This document shows, one piece after another, positions 36,211-45,771 of a stretch of 64,000 bases of DNA (positions are counted from its first letter, which is position 1; each line of letters opens with the position of its first letter). The notes beneath the pieces are model-generated. The model worked only from the letters and a program-made list of their open reading frames with translations. It was not told the origin of the DNA and searched no databases. A program made the position numbers and the translations under genes. Source of the DNA: Paenibacillus sonchi (GTDB lineage Bacteria > Bacillota > Bacilli > Paenibacillales > Paenibacillaceae); assembly GCF_016772475.1 (NCBI RefSeq), contig NZ_CP068595.1, positions 6,696,001 to 6,760,000 of the forward strand, written 5' to 3'.

Positions 36211-36825
36211 TTATTGCTGGCGTTTGAAATGAGTGCAGATCAGTTCAATCGCATTCTCCGGCATAACCGCCTTGCCGTACTCAGCCAGCATGGCTTCGGT
36301 TACCGGCGATGAATCGCCGAACTCGGAGAGCACACCGACAAGACCGGATAATGCGGCTTCCTCAAATTCCTTCGGATCAAAGTAGAGATACCATATATCA
36401 TTATAAGAATACAGTTTTCCTTGAGAAGTAATATTGCCGATGAGCACATGTGCTGCTTCAACTAAAGCTTCAAAATCACGGAATGCATATACAATGGAGT
36501 CGCTTTGTTCCAGTGTAACTTCCATTTCGTAAATTTCTTCGGGCAATTCTTCTTCACCGGACGCACCGTACTGATGGTGATCATATTTTCCCCTAGTCAC
36601 TATAACGACCATGCCTTGCGCGGGCAATGCGAACACTTCCACGGCAAGCGGACCTGTAGCGTCGAAACCAAGTTCACTGTACGCCTGATCCATCATCTCC
36701 GTAAACAAGTCATGCACCTTGGGAACTTCCTGCCACATATCTTCCTTCTGGATGCCCCGCTCGCTCAGGTCGTCAAAAGTGAGGAAAATCCGTATCTTAT
36801 CTTGACTTAATCGCTCTATTCTCAT
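36211..36825 (-). CDS. adaptor protein MecA/YpbH
   Basis: A 204-residue ClpC adaptor. The N-terminal substrate-binding domain begins MRIERLSQDKIRIFLTFDDL and continues LGFDATGPLAVEVFALPAQGMVVIV, closer to Bacillus YpbH than to MecA. The C-terminal ClpC-binding domain (about 115-204) follows an acidic linker (GEEELPEEIYEM). The ATG eight bases after AAAGGAGG is used. It probably delivers regulators or damaged proteins to ClpCP; the targets cannot be read from sequence. Confidence 0.9.
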   Translation of the reverse strand: MRIERLSQDKIRIFLTFDDLSERGIQKEDMWQEVPKVHDLFTEMMDQAYSELGFDATGPLAVEVFALPAQGMVVIVTRGKYDHHQYGASGEEELPEEIYEMEVTLEQSDSIVYAFRDFEALVEAAHVLIGNITSQGKLYSYNDIWYLYFDPKEFEEAALSGLVGVLSEFGDSSPVTEAMLAEYGKAVMPENAIELICTHFKRQQ

Positions 36826-36984
36826 GACAGGATCCTCCTTTTGCAAGCTCATTTATTATAATGTATGATGAGTCCCGAGTAATGAGCCAAAAATAGTTAC
36901 TATGTATGTATGTTATCATTTTGCAACGGCAAATGCACGTAAATAAAAAATTATTTCTCCATCCCTCCGAGAAAGCGGTTTGTT

Positions 36985-37027
36985 AAAAAAGAATCATTTT
37001 GACGACACTTGATCCCCAAAATGATTC
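36985..37027 (-). terminator. terminator after YtxH-like gene
   Basis: GAATCATTTT, 17-nt loop, AAAATGATTC, then six T on the minus strand. Confidence 0.75.
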
Positions 37028-37045
37028 TGCTGCAGCTTACCTGTG

Positions 37046-37417
37046 TTACAATCCCGGTACGGCGGTATGTGCATCCTTGAGAATTTGCTCGACTTCATGC
37101 TTCACATCAGGGTTGCTGCGGATGAAATCCTTCAGCATTTTGAGATTGGTTTCCCTGTATTGGGAATTGGATTCCCCCTTATTTTCGCCGCTGCTGTGGG
37201 CACTGTGCGCCCCGCTGTCATGCTTGCCGCCGGATGCTGTGCTTCCAAAGCTGGTCATGGCCATCTCCATGATTTTATCCTTCGCTTTATCACCGGCGCC
37301 GCGCATTGAACCGTTCTGCTGAAGCAGGCCGGACATCAGGGCTCCCCGTTTTTTGGACATCATCGTACTGACGGCTGCACCCAGCACCACACCGCATAAA
37401 AATGACGAAGTATTCAT
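37046..37417 (-). CDS. small hypothetical membrane protein
   Basis: A 123-residue protein. The first 22 residues (MNTSSFLCGVVLGAAVSTMM) form a Gly/Ala-rich membrane segment followed by KKRG, as in YtxH-type proteins. The middle is Ser/Gly/His-rich and low in complexity; the C terminus is a charged helix (LKMLKDFIRSNPDVKHEVEQ). AAGGAGG lies nine bases before ATG. Function unknown. Divergent from the deacetylase gene. Confidence 0.75.
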   Translation of the reverse strand: MNTSSFLCGVVLGAAVSTMMSKKRGALMSGLLQQNGSMRGAGDKAKDKIMEMAMTSFGSTASGGKHDSGAHSAHSSGENKGESNSQYRETNLKMLKDFIRSNPDVKHEVEQILKDAHTAVPGL

Positions 37418-37502
37418 ATCTCTAACCTCCTTGTATGGTAAAATCATGCTTAGTGTTCGCGGAAAGATTGCCGCTCATACAGCCTAACAACAAGAAAGCG
37501 AG

Positions 37503-38471
37503 ATGAAAAAAGTGGGTAAAACAACAGCAATACTGCTGCTGTCCGCTCTTTTGCTGTCAGCCTGCAGCAATGGCGGCAGCAGCGGGAATACAGCCGCTGA
37601 AGCCACGGTGCAGCCTGCAGCGTCTGCTGCGCAGGCAGCTCCGGAGCCATCGGCCCAGGCCGCCGCAAGTCCGGAAGCAAGCTCAGCCCCTGAAGCGGAG
37701 CCATCAGCTGCACCGGCCGCAGCGGGCGCAGCGGGTGCCGCCTCAAGCTCAGCACCGCAGCCGGCGGGAGACAACAGCGCGGTGTCCGGTGAGCAGCCAG
37801 TTGGCGGTACCCCCGCCGCAGAAGTTCCCCTGCTTTACCACATGAACAAAAATTACGACATTGTACCCAATGCGGAAGGCACTAACAAAAAGGTCGTCCT
37901 GCTCACCTTCGATGATGGACCCAAGGAAGCGGATATGATCAATTCACTGATCGATACACTCGATAAGCATCATGCCAAGGCGATTTTCTTCGTAAACGGC
38001 TACCGGGTGAAGGAACACCCTGAGCTGCTGAAGCTCATCAAAGACCGCGGCGGCATTATCGGTAATCACAGCTGGGATCATATCGTACTGAAGGACAAGC
38101 CATACGCTGAAGTGAAGAAGCAAATTGAGGATGTGCAGAAAATTGTCAAGGAAGTCACCGGTGAAGCTCCGCACTTCTTCCGTCCGCCCCATGGCGCAGG
38201 CGGAGATGTAGGCAAGAAGATTGCTGCCGAGAACGGCCTGCTCTATATGACCTGGTCGGTCGGCTCTCTGGACTGGGAAATGAAGGAGAAGGACACCAAC
38301 AAAACAGCAAAGCTGATCACCAACGTCACGGATCAGCTTCATTCAGGCAGCAACATCCTGATGCATGAGCTTCCGTGGACCGTAGAAGCCCTGGATACGC
38401 TGCTGACCACTCTGGAAGGCAAGGGCTACAGCTTTGCCGATCCCCGAAGCATCGAACTGAAAATGCGCTAA
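37503..38471 (+). CDS. polysaccharide deacetylase lipoprotein
   Basis: A 322-residue exported enzyme. The signal peptide ends in the lipobox LLSAC; residues about 22-105 are an Ala/Pro/Ser-rich linker. The NodB domain (about 128-320) has TFDDGPKEAD with the metal Asp, NHSWDH with two metal His, and RPPHGAGG with the catalytic Arg/Pro loop. Substrates of the family are peptidoglycan GlcNAc/MurNAc, chitin or exopolysaccharide; the sequence does not decide. It is the first plus-strand gene after a long minus-strand block. Confidence 0.92.
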   Translation: MKKVGKTTAILLLSALLLSACSNGGSSGNTAAEATVQPAASAAQAAPEPSAQAAASPEASSAPEAEPSAAPAAAGAAGAASSSAPQPAGDNSAVSGEQPVGGTPAAEVPLLYHMNKNYDIVPNAEGTNKKVVLLTFDDGPKEADMINSLIDTLDKHHAKAIFFVNGYRVKEHPELLKLIKDRGGIIGNHSWDHIVLKDKPYAEVKKQIEDVQKIVKEVTGEAPHFFRPPHGAGGDVGKKIAAENGLLYMTWSVGSLDWEMKEKDTNKTAKLITNVTDQLHSGSNILMHELPWTVEALDTLLTTLEGKGYSFADPRSIELKMR

Positions 38472-38830
38472 GCTGCGGCAGTACTTGCAGTTGCAAACAG
38501 CTGGGAGTGCTGTTACAAGTGCAATGGACAAAATCACCCTGGCGGGTGAATAATAACATGGGGCTTACGGCCGCAGGGACTCCCCACCGCTCCCAAATCA
38601 ACGGGGGCATGCTGAAGACGGATCGTTGTATTCCTGCGATCTATCCGTAGCCGTTACGGACAGGAGAGCCGTTATTGAAGGAAGATTCGTCTATTTCGCA
38701 GGCTAACGGACTGAGCTGCCTTTATTTGTCCCTTTCCCCATTATTCCAGGCTCCATCGAACGATTTAACGGCTCCTGAGTCCGTAACTGCTGAAAAAGTA
38801 AGATTTTTGGCAAAATAAGGGCTCCTCTGT
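38472..38830. repeat. intergenic stretch with four degenerate repeat units
   Basis: No gene. Four copies of a degenerate 25-nt unit (consensus GTTACGGAC(A/T)SAGGAGCCGTTATTT) lie at 38653-38677 and 38702-38728 in direct orientation, 38762-38788 inverted, and 38811-38830 inverted and split by the IS. Inverted pairs could fold into large hairpins. The remainder shows nothing I can name. Confidence 0.65.
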
Positions 38831-40405
38831 CACTAGCGTTGCATAAACACTGACATTAACCGCAATGACAATTGAATTTAGTGATTATTTTCACAATATA
38901 TTCAGTCAAGAAGAAAATGAACGACCTTTCTTAAGCGTAGGTCATTGTCATCCATATTATTCCATAACACTCTTTATTTGTTGTTCTTGTTCTGCTCGAT
39001 ACCCGCTTTTTTCTGCTTCCGATCCACGATCCGTTTTTCGTTGACTGCTTTGGTGTAGGCTACTGGATGGTCGAGTGTCGGTGTTCTGCGCTTCGCCCCG
39101 GTCTTTCTTCGTCCTTTGGACGTTCGGGTCGGCCTTCGATTGAGCTCCTGGATGAATTCTTCCCACGTGTGCTCTTTGGCCGCATGAATTCGTAATCGTT
39201 TGAGGACTTCCCATTCTGTTTTCTCCGGCGCTTGCGTGTAACGAATGTACAGTGTCAGCGCATGGGCAATCAGAGAGAGGTACAAATGATTCCAGATTCC
39301 CTGCGGCTGGGTACTTTGCAAGCGAACCAACCGCAGATGCTGCTTCAGCCACTTAAAAAAGAGTTCGATCAGCCACCGGTGCTTGTATATCTCTGCGATA
39401 TCTTCGGCGGAGGCCTCCCATTGCGTGGTCACAATTCGGTACAATCGTCCCTTTTCATCCGTAAATTCGACGAGACGAACGCGTTGCTCCATCGCCGTAT
39501 ATCCGCTCCCCATTTGGACGGTGGCGTCCCGCAGGATGCGGCTTCCTTCCGGAACGGGGTGCTCGTGGAGCACATTGGCTTGATGGTGGTCGGCGATGCG
39601 CATCACAAAATTCAGCCCACCTTCAATCCAGCGGTCCATCCGCTCGTAGCATACGTACCCGCGATCCAGGACATAGGTGACCTCTTCCTCGTGCAGCAAC
39701 AGATCCGATCCTTCGTAGTCACTCACATTCCCCGTGGAAGGCACCATGTGCTGAACGAAGGTATGTTCCGGGGAAGTCACCGCGTACGAGACATGAATTT
39801 TAACGCCGCAGCGGTCCCGCGTCACCCGGGCCCAGTCAGACAAAAAGGCAGGAAGTTTCAAGCAACTGGCATCCACAAGAAGTAACCGCCCGACTCGCTG
39901 AAGCAGCCCGCTCGAGGCAGGACGGGACAGGTTTTTGATAAGATGGGTTAGGGCATAAAACAGATGTTCCAGCAAGGCCGTAGGCAACTGATTCATCCGC
40001 CGGCTGACCTGTGAAGCACTAATGCTTGGAAGCCCTAGGAGTTCCTGCAGATCAGGGGAAGCGTCGAGCTGCCACGCATACTCGCGGTAGGATTCCCAGC
40101 GCAAAAGATGAGCGGTTACCGAAAGCTGCAATAGTGCGAGGGTACGCAGCTTTTTTACCCCATAGTCCAAAGGGACGCAAGTGGGGGACAAGGTAGGCAA
40201 TAAAGAAAGGCATTGACGAATGACGGTCATTTTAGGTATGTTATCCATGGTGAGTCTCCTTTTGTAAAGTTGGGGTTGGATAACGACCTACATCTTTACA
40301 ATAGGGGATTTTTCAGTTTATGCCCATGAAAATAAAATAAAATTTCACAAATATAGTTAATTTATCTAAATCAAATGTTGTGGGAGCTTTTATGCAACGC
40401 TAGTG
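38831..40405 (-). mobile_element. IS4-family insertion sequence
   Basis: A complete 1575-bp element. The ends carry a perfect 17-bp terminal inverted repeat, CACTAGCGTTGCATAAA, at 38831-38847 and its complement at 40389-40405. Both sides are flanked by the 9-bp direct repeat CTCCTCTGT (38822-38830 and 40406-40414), the target duplication. Intact ends, an intact transposase and a perfect duplication suggest a recent insertion, here into the fourth unit of a local repeat cluster. Confidence 0.93.
38974..40248 (-). CDS. IS4-family transposase
   Basis: A 424-residue DDE transposase. The first Asp is in LLLVDASCLKLP, the second in YVLDRGYVCYERM, and the Glu lies in the IS4 signature YKHRWLIELFFKWLK (Y-x2-R-x3-E-x6-K). 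The C terminus is basic (TRTSKGRRKTGAKRR, QKKAGIEQNKNNK). The frame is undamaged, so the element may be active. Confidence 0.95.
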   Translation of the reverse strand: MDNIPKMTVIRQCLSLLPTLSPTCVPLDYGVKKLRTLALLQLSVTAHLLRWESYREYAWQLDASPDLQELLGLPSISASQVSRRMNQLPTALLEHLFYALTHLIKNLSRPASSGLLQRVGRLLLVDASCLKLPAFLSDWARVTRDRCGVKIHVSYAVTSPEHTFVQHMVPSTGNVSDYEGSDLLLHEEEVTYVLDRGYVCYERMDRWIEGGLNFVMRIADHHQANVLHEHPVPEGSRILRDATVQMGSGYTAMEQRVRLVEFTDEKGRLYRIVTTQWEASAEDIAEIYKHRWLIELFFKWLKQHLRLVRLQSTQPQGIWNHLYLSLIAHALTLYIRYTQAPEKTEWEVLKRLRIHAAKEHTWEEFIQELNRRPTRTSKGRRKTGAKRRTPTLDHPVAYTKAVNEKRIVDRKQKKAGIEQNKNNK

Positions 40406-40717
40406 CTCCTCTGTCCGCTTCAGTCTGCGGATGGAGCCCCATCCTTCTGCATCGCTTATATCCTGTGAGTCTTCCAAGATATCCACATTTTTTTTACACT
40501 GTATAATTTCCTATACAAGAACAAAACGGCTGCGCTATCCTTTACCGGACAGTGTAGCCGTTTTTGATTTCAGTCTAGGGTTACTTATAGAACGACTCCA
40601 ATTAAATCCTACGGCGTCTCCAAGTGGAAGTAGGGGAACTCATTTCACCCAGCCGCCGATTTCTGGTCAAAGGGTATACCGTTTTCCAGCATTCTTTTTG
40701 CATCGGCATGTAATGTA
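40406..40717. other. intergenic stretch right of the IS
   Basis: No gene seen. It starts with the target duplication and the other half of the disrupted repeat unit. The only structure is the hairpin at 40524-40563. Confidence 0.5.
40524..40563. terminator. hairpin, probable bidirectional terminator
   Basis: AAACGGCTGCGCT and AGTGTAGCCGTTT pair over 13 bp with two G-U pairs and a 14-nt loop. Ts follow on the plus strand (TTTTTGATTT) and, more weakly, on the minus strand (TTTTGTTC), downstream of the phosphoesterase gene. Confidence 0.6.
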
Positions 40718-41558
40718 TTAGCGTTGCCCTGCTCCCCGGCGGAGCGTCAGAACGTGCATTTCCGCGCGGCTCCCCCAGCGCAGCGGAAGATGTGCGGTGC
40801 CGAAGCCGCGGCTGATCAGCAATCCGGCTTTCTTTCCTGTGCCGTCATTTCTTGGGATAACATAGTGGCCGGCGTTATACTGGCGGTAGAAAGGATCTAC
40901 ATGCCTGTGGCCGACAAAAGGCAAAACCACCTGGCCTCCGTGGGTGTGGCCGGCAAGTACAAGGTCAGCCGGGACTTCGGATTGCCGGGTCAGCCAGAGC
41001 GGGTCATGGACAAGAATGATCCGGCAGAGCGGGGCCTCTGCGCTGGACAACGGCGGAAGCGGCCTATATGCTCTCTTGCCTCCCGTGCGCGGAAAATCCA
41101 CCCCGGTAAGCAGCAACCTGCTCCCTTTTTTTGTATCGTAATGCTCTCATCCTGCAGCAGCTTTACTCCACTGCCGCGTATGATATTGTCCACAAGCGTT
41201 ATATTCGCCCGGTAATCATGATTTCCATGTACAGCATAGGCAGGTGCGAGTGCTGCTGCCAGGGTCATATTATCGTACAGGCGTTTCATGGAAGCGCCCT
41301 TTTCCGTCAGGTCTCCTCCAAGGAAAACGGCATCTATTTCCCCTTCATCGGGCTCAGCCGCTTGACTGGAAGGCAGCGCCGGTGAATGTCTGAAATAAAC
41401 AGGATGCGGAAGCCGTCAAATTCCTTGGGGAGAGCCTCAAGAAATATTTCCTCGGCAATAATATGGTTCCTGAAGGCAGCCGCCAGCATCAAAAATCCAA
41501 ATAATACCAGCAAGAGCACGCAGATTCCCGCAATACCCAGCAGCCAGACAGCTACCAT
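40718..41558 (-). CDS. metallophosphoesterase (YkuE-like), frameshifted
   Basis: Membrane-anchored calcineurin-like phosphoesterase. An N-terminal segment (MVAVWLLGIAGICVLLLVL) spans the membrane; metal motifs are ISDIH, GGDL, HGNHDYR and AGHTHGGQ. The frame is broken twice: one base is missing from the C4 run at 41340-41343 (restoring MKGEIDAVF) and one from the T7 run at 41126-41132 (restoring SRLLLTGVDFPRTGG). Corrected length 280. The start overlaps the stop of the upstream gene (ATGGTAG). Homopolymer losses suggest sequence error. Confidence 0.82.
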
Positions 41559-41929
41559 AAGGTATTCAGGTCCGGCGCCCCGTTGAGTCCCCACCACAAC
41601 AGGAAGCCGAGCAGCAGTATAAAAATAATTATTAATGAATTAATGAACATTTTGCTGAAACGCAGCCGTTCGGAGGGGTAGGTTTCGGTCCGGGAAGGTG
41701 TGGCTGTTTCTCCGTCCGCAGACATTTCATCCCGTTTGGCCGCTTTCCTGGACGGTGCTGTGGAATAACGGCTTTTTCTCGACAGGGTACCTGATCCCGC
41801 GAAGGGCGTTTCAGCGGCTGTTTGGGATGCTGATGAAACGCGCGACCGATTTTTTCTTTTGGCCGCAGAAGGTTGTTCAGCTTTATTCGGTTTCTTGCGG
41901 GACTTTACCCGGCTGAGTTCTTCGCTCAT
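41552..41929 (-). CDS. hypothetical basic single-pass membrane protein
   Basis: A 125-residue protein. Residues 1-90 are Lys/Arg/Ser-rich, low in complexity and probably disordered and cytoplasmic; residues about 95-116 (FINSLIIIFILLLGFLLWWG) form one transmembrane segment. GGAGGG precedes the ATG. It overlaps the CPBP gene upstream and the phosphoesterase downstream, so the three are probably co-transcribed. No family recognised. Confidence 0.7.
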   Translation of the reverse strand: MSEELSRVKSRKKPNKAEQPSAAKRKNRSRVSSASQTAAETPFAGSGTLSRKSRYSTAPSRKAAKRDEMSADGETATPSRTETYPSERLRFSKMFINSLIIIFILLLGFLLWWGLNGAPDLNTLW

Positions 41930-42519
41930 GACGCCCTCCGGTAACGGATCACTAGACCCGAAAACACATCAATAATAAAATGGCACAGAATCGGTGCCCA
42001 AAGCGTTCCTGAATGGATGTAAATGTAACCCAGGCCGTAGCTGCTGAGGAACACCCACCCCGTTGGAATCCAGTGGCGCAGATATCGGACATGGATCACG
42101 GCAAACAATATGCTGGTCCAATAAGGTCCAAATGTATGTTGAACTGCTCCCCGGAACAACAGCTCCTCGCAGACGGACACGATGGCAGCAATGACAAGAA
42201 TATGCCACAATGGCCTTTTGCCGAATAACAGCTCGTTAATCCCTCCGTCATCCATGCTGTCTTCAGGAACAATATGTGTCAGCAGGAAGTCCACAACCAG
42301 CATAATTGCAGCGAGCCCAAGGGCCCAATACACAAATTGTGCGTTGTCCGGAAAATTTAATATGTGAATGGGATTTCTTTTCTGCAATAATATCCATATC
42401 AAGCCGATAAATAAAGTAAGACCCTGCGTTATATACAGATTAAGTATAAGGAGCTTGTCAGTTAACTGCTGGGGATCAGCTTTTTTGATCTTGATATCGC
42501 CAAATTTGAATTTTTTCAT
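41926..42519 (-). CDS. CPBP family intramembrane metalloprotease
   Basis: A 197-residue membrane protein with five or six hydrophobic segments. The CPBP (Abi) motifs are visible: SVCEELLFRG (EExxxR), FAVIHVRYLRHW and CHFIIDVFSG. Members act as prenyl-protein-type proteases or in bacteriocin immunity; the role here is unknown. It is first gene of a three-gene minus-strand unit and divergent from the secreted-protein gene at 42585. Confidence 0.88.
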   Translation of the reverse strand: MKKFKFGDIKIKKADPQQLTDKLLILNLYITQGLTLFIGLIWILLQKRNPIHILNFPDNAQFVYWALGLAAIMLVVDFLLTHIVPEDSMDDGGINELLFGKRPLWHILVIAAIVSVCEELLFRGAVQHTFGPYWTSILFAVIHVRYLRHWIPTGWVFLSSYGLGYIYIHSGTLWAPILCHFIIDVFSGLVIRYRRAS

Positions 42520-42584
42520 TGTAACCTGCCTGTTCTATATTGTTTTTACATAAGATAATTTCCCTAGACGAAGGAGCATTAATT

Positions 42585-43489
42585 ATGAACAGCCGTACCT
42601 CCCGCACTCAAATGTTATACACACTAGGTTTTCTGTTTTTTCTGATTTCCGCATTCGCCGCTTTTTTACGGGAGTGAAGGTCGGGGCCGACAAGACAGAG
42701 GCTAAATACGCACACCTCGATAATAAAGAAGCTGTCGAGGAATTCTCCGGCTCCTATCAGCAGCAGGATCTTGTTACCTTCTATCATAACGTATTTTTGC
42801 CCTACCGGGAATTCAAGCGCAATTGGAACGATGGGCTGGACAACCTGGCCCGCAGCACAGATGCACGCGAAAACGCTGCAGCACTGAAGAATCTCAGCAT
42901 TCTGGCAGACAAGCAGTATGACAAGGTGACACAGGATTCCATTTTTACAAGTTCGCCTTTGCTTTACGAATCCCAGTTGAATATCCTGAAGAGTCTGACC
43001 TTGTTCTCCCAGGCCTCCAGCAAAGTAACCGCAGGCGCATCCGGGGCTGAAACGGCAAAAGTACTGAAAAACGACAATTTCACAGCCAACGCGGTCAAAT
43101 TCGGCCTGCTGGCGCAGAAAAATTTCTATGACTCCATGCTCAAATGGGGGGCCAAGAGCAGCAGTAAAATTCCTGCGGAGGCCGGAGAGCTGAAAACCCT
43201 CTCTTTCGTGCAATGGAAAAAGATGCCCCTGCTGCTCAAAAACGCATCCATTGCCGACATTATGCTGAACCGCGCCATCTATGCAGCGTATGATCCGCAG
43301 GATATTACGGCCAAAATTGACGATATGATCTATTCCGGCACGGCCAGCTCGCTGAAACTTAAGGACATTCAATCCTCCGTTTCCCTTCTAATCTCCACGG
43401 GAGCAGTGCAGGAACAGGATTTCATGAAGTGGCGCGAGCAATATTATGGCAAAGAAACGATGCCTCAGCTTCCGTTTTTTTATGAGTAG
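42585..43489 (+). CDS. hypothetical secreted protein, frameshifted
   Basis: The ATG eight bases after AAGGAG begins a signal-anchor (MLYTLGFLFFLISAFAAF). The frame then stops; one extra base in the T6 run at 42662-42667 joins it to FTGVKVGADKTEAKY and a 301-residue protein. The mature part is helical and charged, with no family I recognise. The match of frame, length and homopolymer position to the other lesions here makes a sequencing artefact likely. Confidence 0.75.
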
Positions 43490-43626
43490 CTATCCATGCC
43501 GCTCATAAGCGGCACTCAGGCGGTGAGATTTCAAAAGAAGACACTGTAATTGCAAGTTAGAACCAGCTATTGCATCATAACGAAAAATGAGGTCCACTTC
43601 AAGACAGCGGCTCTGCAATAAGCCTA
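43490..43626. other. short intergenic stretch
   Basis: No gene. A small hairpin GCCGCT/AGCGGC at 43498-43513 without a T tail follows the preceding gene; nothing else seen before the serA promoter. Confidence 0.4.
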
Positions 43627-43656
43627 TTGACACATCTGGCACCCTCATGTTACATT
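43627..43656 (+). promoter_or_regulatory. serA promoter
   Basis: TTGACA, 18 bases and TACATT preceded by TG, upstream of the T-box leader. Confidence 0.65.
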
Positions 43657-43665
43657 ATGAAAAAT

Positions 43666-43934
43666 TAATCAAGCAAAACCGATGATGGAACAAAGATTCT
43701 GCAAGTCTTCAGAGAGCCGGTGGTTGGTGCAAACCGGTGGCGGACAGAACTCTTTAGCGCTCCTGAGATATTGTGTCGAACCTTACAGTAGGCACAATCG
43801 GATCATCTCCGTTACCAGTGTGGCCTTTGCAGGCCAATGAGGCTGCTTCTTCAACAGTTGCAGTGAATTAGGGTGGTACCACGACAACTCTCGTCCCTTA
43901 CTACGGCAGTAGTATGGGGTTGGGAGTTTTTTTG
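43666..43934 (+). promoter_or_regulatory. T-box leader of serA, probably serine-specific
   Basis: The T-box sequence AGGGTGGTACCACG is at 43870-43883. Stem I features precede it: GATGATGGA, AGAGAG, the GGTTGGTGCAAACC hairpin and CAGAACTC. A serine codon AGC at 43756-43758 (with TCC at 43761-43763) lies where the specifier is expected. A terminator at 43886-43934 (ACTCTCGTCCC paired with GGGTTGGGAGT, then seven T) follows. Uncharged tRNA-Ser should stabilise the antiterminator and switch serA on. The exact specifier was not confirmed by folding. About 200 nt between the terminator and serA contains no gene. Confidence 0.88.
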
Positions 43935-44140
43935 TTATCCAAATTCCGGAAACGGCCATAAGGCCTATGTTCCAGGGGTTGCCGGTCTGCTGCACATATT
44001 TTCTTTTATGCGACAGCGCGTTGCCCCGTTATTTCGACATATTTCTCATGCATTTTTATCTGCTTCTGGTACTGTGGACTGCCTTTTCAGGGCATCCTTG
44101 GGCATATATAGCTTTCCAAATTTAAGGAGGACAAGAAACC

Positions 44141-45733
44141 ATGTTTAAAGTATTAGTATCGGATCCGATCAGCGATTTGGGCATTCAGCAATTAATGGAC
44201 GCAAGTGATGTGACTGTAGACAAAAAAACCGGGCTCAGTGAAGACGAACTTATCGCTATCATCGGGGAATACGATGGCTTGCTCGTCCGCAGCCAGACTA
44301 CGGTGACGGAGAAGATTATTGCAGCGGGTACTAAGCTGAAGGTGATCGGCCGCGCCGGCGTAGGCGTCGACAATATTAAGCTGGAAGCAGCTACACAGCA
44401 CGGTGTTGTTGTCATCAACGCTCCTGACGGAAATACAATCACGACCTGTGAGCACGCATTTGCCATGATGATGGCATTGGCCCGGCATATTCCTCAAGCC
44501 TATGCCAAAACCATCTCCGGTGTCTGGGATAGAAAAACATTCCTGGGCGTAGAGCTTCGCGGCAAAACACTGGGCGTACTCGGTATGGGCCGGATCGGCA
44601 GCGAGGTGGCCAAACGGGCCAAAGCCTTCGGCATGAACATTCTTGCCTATGACCCGTTCCTGACCGCTGACCGTGCGGAAAAACTTGAGGTGAAGCTGGC
44701 TTCGGTGGATGATATTGTCCGCGGCGCGGATTTCATCACTGTGCATACCCCGCTCACCCCGGAAACCCGCCATATGATCTCCCGGCCGCAATTTGAAGTC
44801 ATGAAAAAAGGCATGCGCATCGTCAACTGTGCCCGCGGCGGCGTAATCGACGAAATGGCGCTGGTTGAAGCCATCGACAGCGGCATCGTTGCCGGAGCTG
44901 CGTTCGACGTATTTGAAAAAGAGCCGCCTCAAGCGGATCATCCATTCCTCTCCCATCCGAAAATTATCGTGACTCCGCATCTGGGCGCTTCGACTGTAGA
45001 AGCCCAGGAGAATGTAGCGATCGATGTATCGGAGCAGGTGCTGCATATTCTGCGCAACGAGCCGTTCATCAACGCTGTTAACATTCCTCCGGTTGCACCA
45101 AGCGTTATGAACAAGCTTCAGCCATACTTCACGCTGGGAGAGAAGCTTGGCAGCTTTGCATCACAGCTGACCGGCGGCGCTATCCGTGAAATACATGTTG
45201 AATATGCCGGGGACCTTTCGGATGTGGATACACAGCCGCTAACCCGCTATATCGTGAAAGGCGTGTTCACCCGCCATTTCGGCGGCGATGTCAACATCGT
45301 CAACTCCATGCATCTGGCCAAAACGCGCGATGTCAATGTTGTCGTGACCAAAGCCTCCAAGACCAAAGGCTTCACCAACCTTATCACGGTTACACTGAAA
45401 GCCGAGCCGGATGAAGAGCGCCTGGTTGCCGGAACATTGCTCCAGGGTTACGGGGAACGCATTGTTCAGGTCAATAAATTCCCGGTCGATATCGCTCCGG
45501 AAGGCCATCAGATTGTGATCTCCCACAACGACAAGCCGGGCATTATCGGTCTCGTCGGCACGCTGCTGGGACAGAACGATGTTAACATCGCTTCGATGCA
45601 GGTGGGACGCAAAATTGTCGGCGGTGCAGCCATCATGCTTTTGACCGTGGATAAAGCGGTGCCTCAGCAGGTGCTGGTGAAGCTCGCCGGCCTGCCGGAA
45701 ATTAACACTGCCGAAGAGATTGTTCTGCTGTAG
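44141..45733 (+). CDS. serA: D-3-phosphoglycerate dehydrogenase
   Basis: First step of serine synthesis. 530 residues in the long, three-domain form: NAD loop LGMGRIGSEVAKRA near 148, catalytic Arg in NCARGGVIDE, Glu in FDVFEKEPP, His in PHLGASTVEAQ; an intervening domain (about 320-450) and a C-terminal ACT domain (HNDKPGIIGLVGTLLG) that binds serine in this family. AAGGAGG precedes ATG. It is alone behind a T-box leader. Confidence 0.97.
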   Translation: MFKVLVSDPISDLGIQQLMDASDVTVDKKTGLSEDELIAIIGEYDGLLVRSQTTVTEKIIAAGTKLKVIGRAGVGVDNIKLEAATQHGVVVINAPDGNTITTCEHAFAMMMALARHIPQAYAKTISGVWDRKTFLGVELRGKTLGVLGMGRIGSEVAKRAKAFGMNILAYDPFLTADRAEKLEVKLASVDDIVRGADFITVHTPLTPETRHMISRPQFEVMKKGMRIVNCARGGVIDEMALVEAIDSGIVAGAAFDVFEKEPPQADHPFLSHPKIIVTPHLGASTVEAQENVAIDVSEQVLHILRNEPFINAVNIPPVAPSVMNKLQPYFTLGEKLGSFASQLTGGAIREIHVEYAGDLSDVDTQPLTRYIVKGVFTRHFGGDVNIVNSMHLAKTRDVNVVVTKASKTKGFTNLITVTLKAEPDEERLVAGTLLQGYGERIVQVNKFPVDIAPEGHQIVISHNDKPGIIGLVGTLLGQNDVNIASMQVGRKIVGGAAIMLLTVDKAVPQQVLVKLAGLPEINTAEEIVLL

Positions 45734-45771
45734 AAACCATTTCACTTCATCTATAGCTCTGGCAAGTTAGC

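Noticed and set aside
38957..39352. Second frame inside the IS, possible accessory protein
   Set aside because: Arg/Ser-rich alternative frame of the transposase 3' end; no frameshift signal or start site supports it.
42608..43372. 254-codon minus-strand frame opposite the 42.6-kb gene
   Set aside because: Plus-strand frame has AAGGAG, a signal-anchor and family-like composition; the minus frame has none of these.
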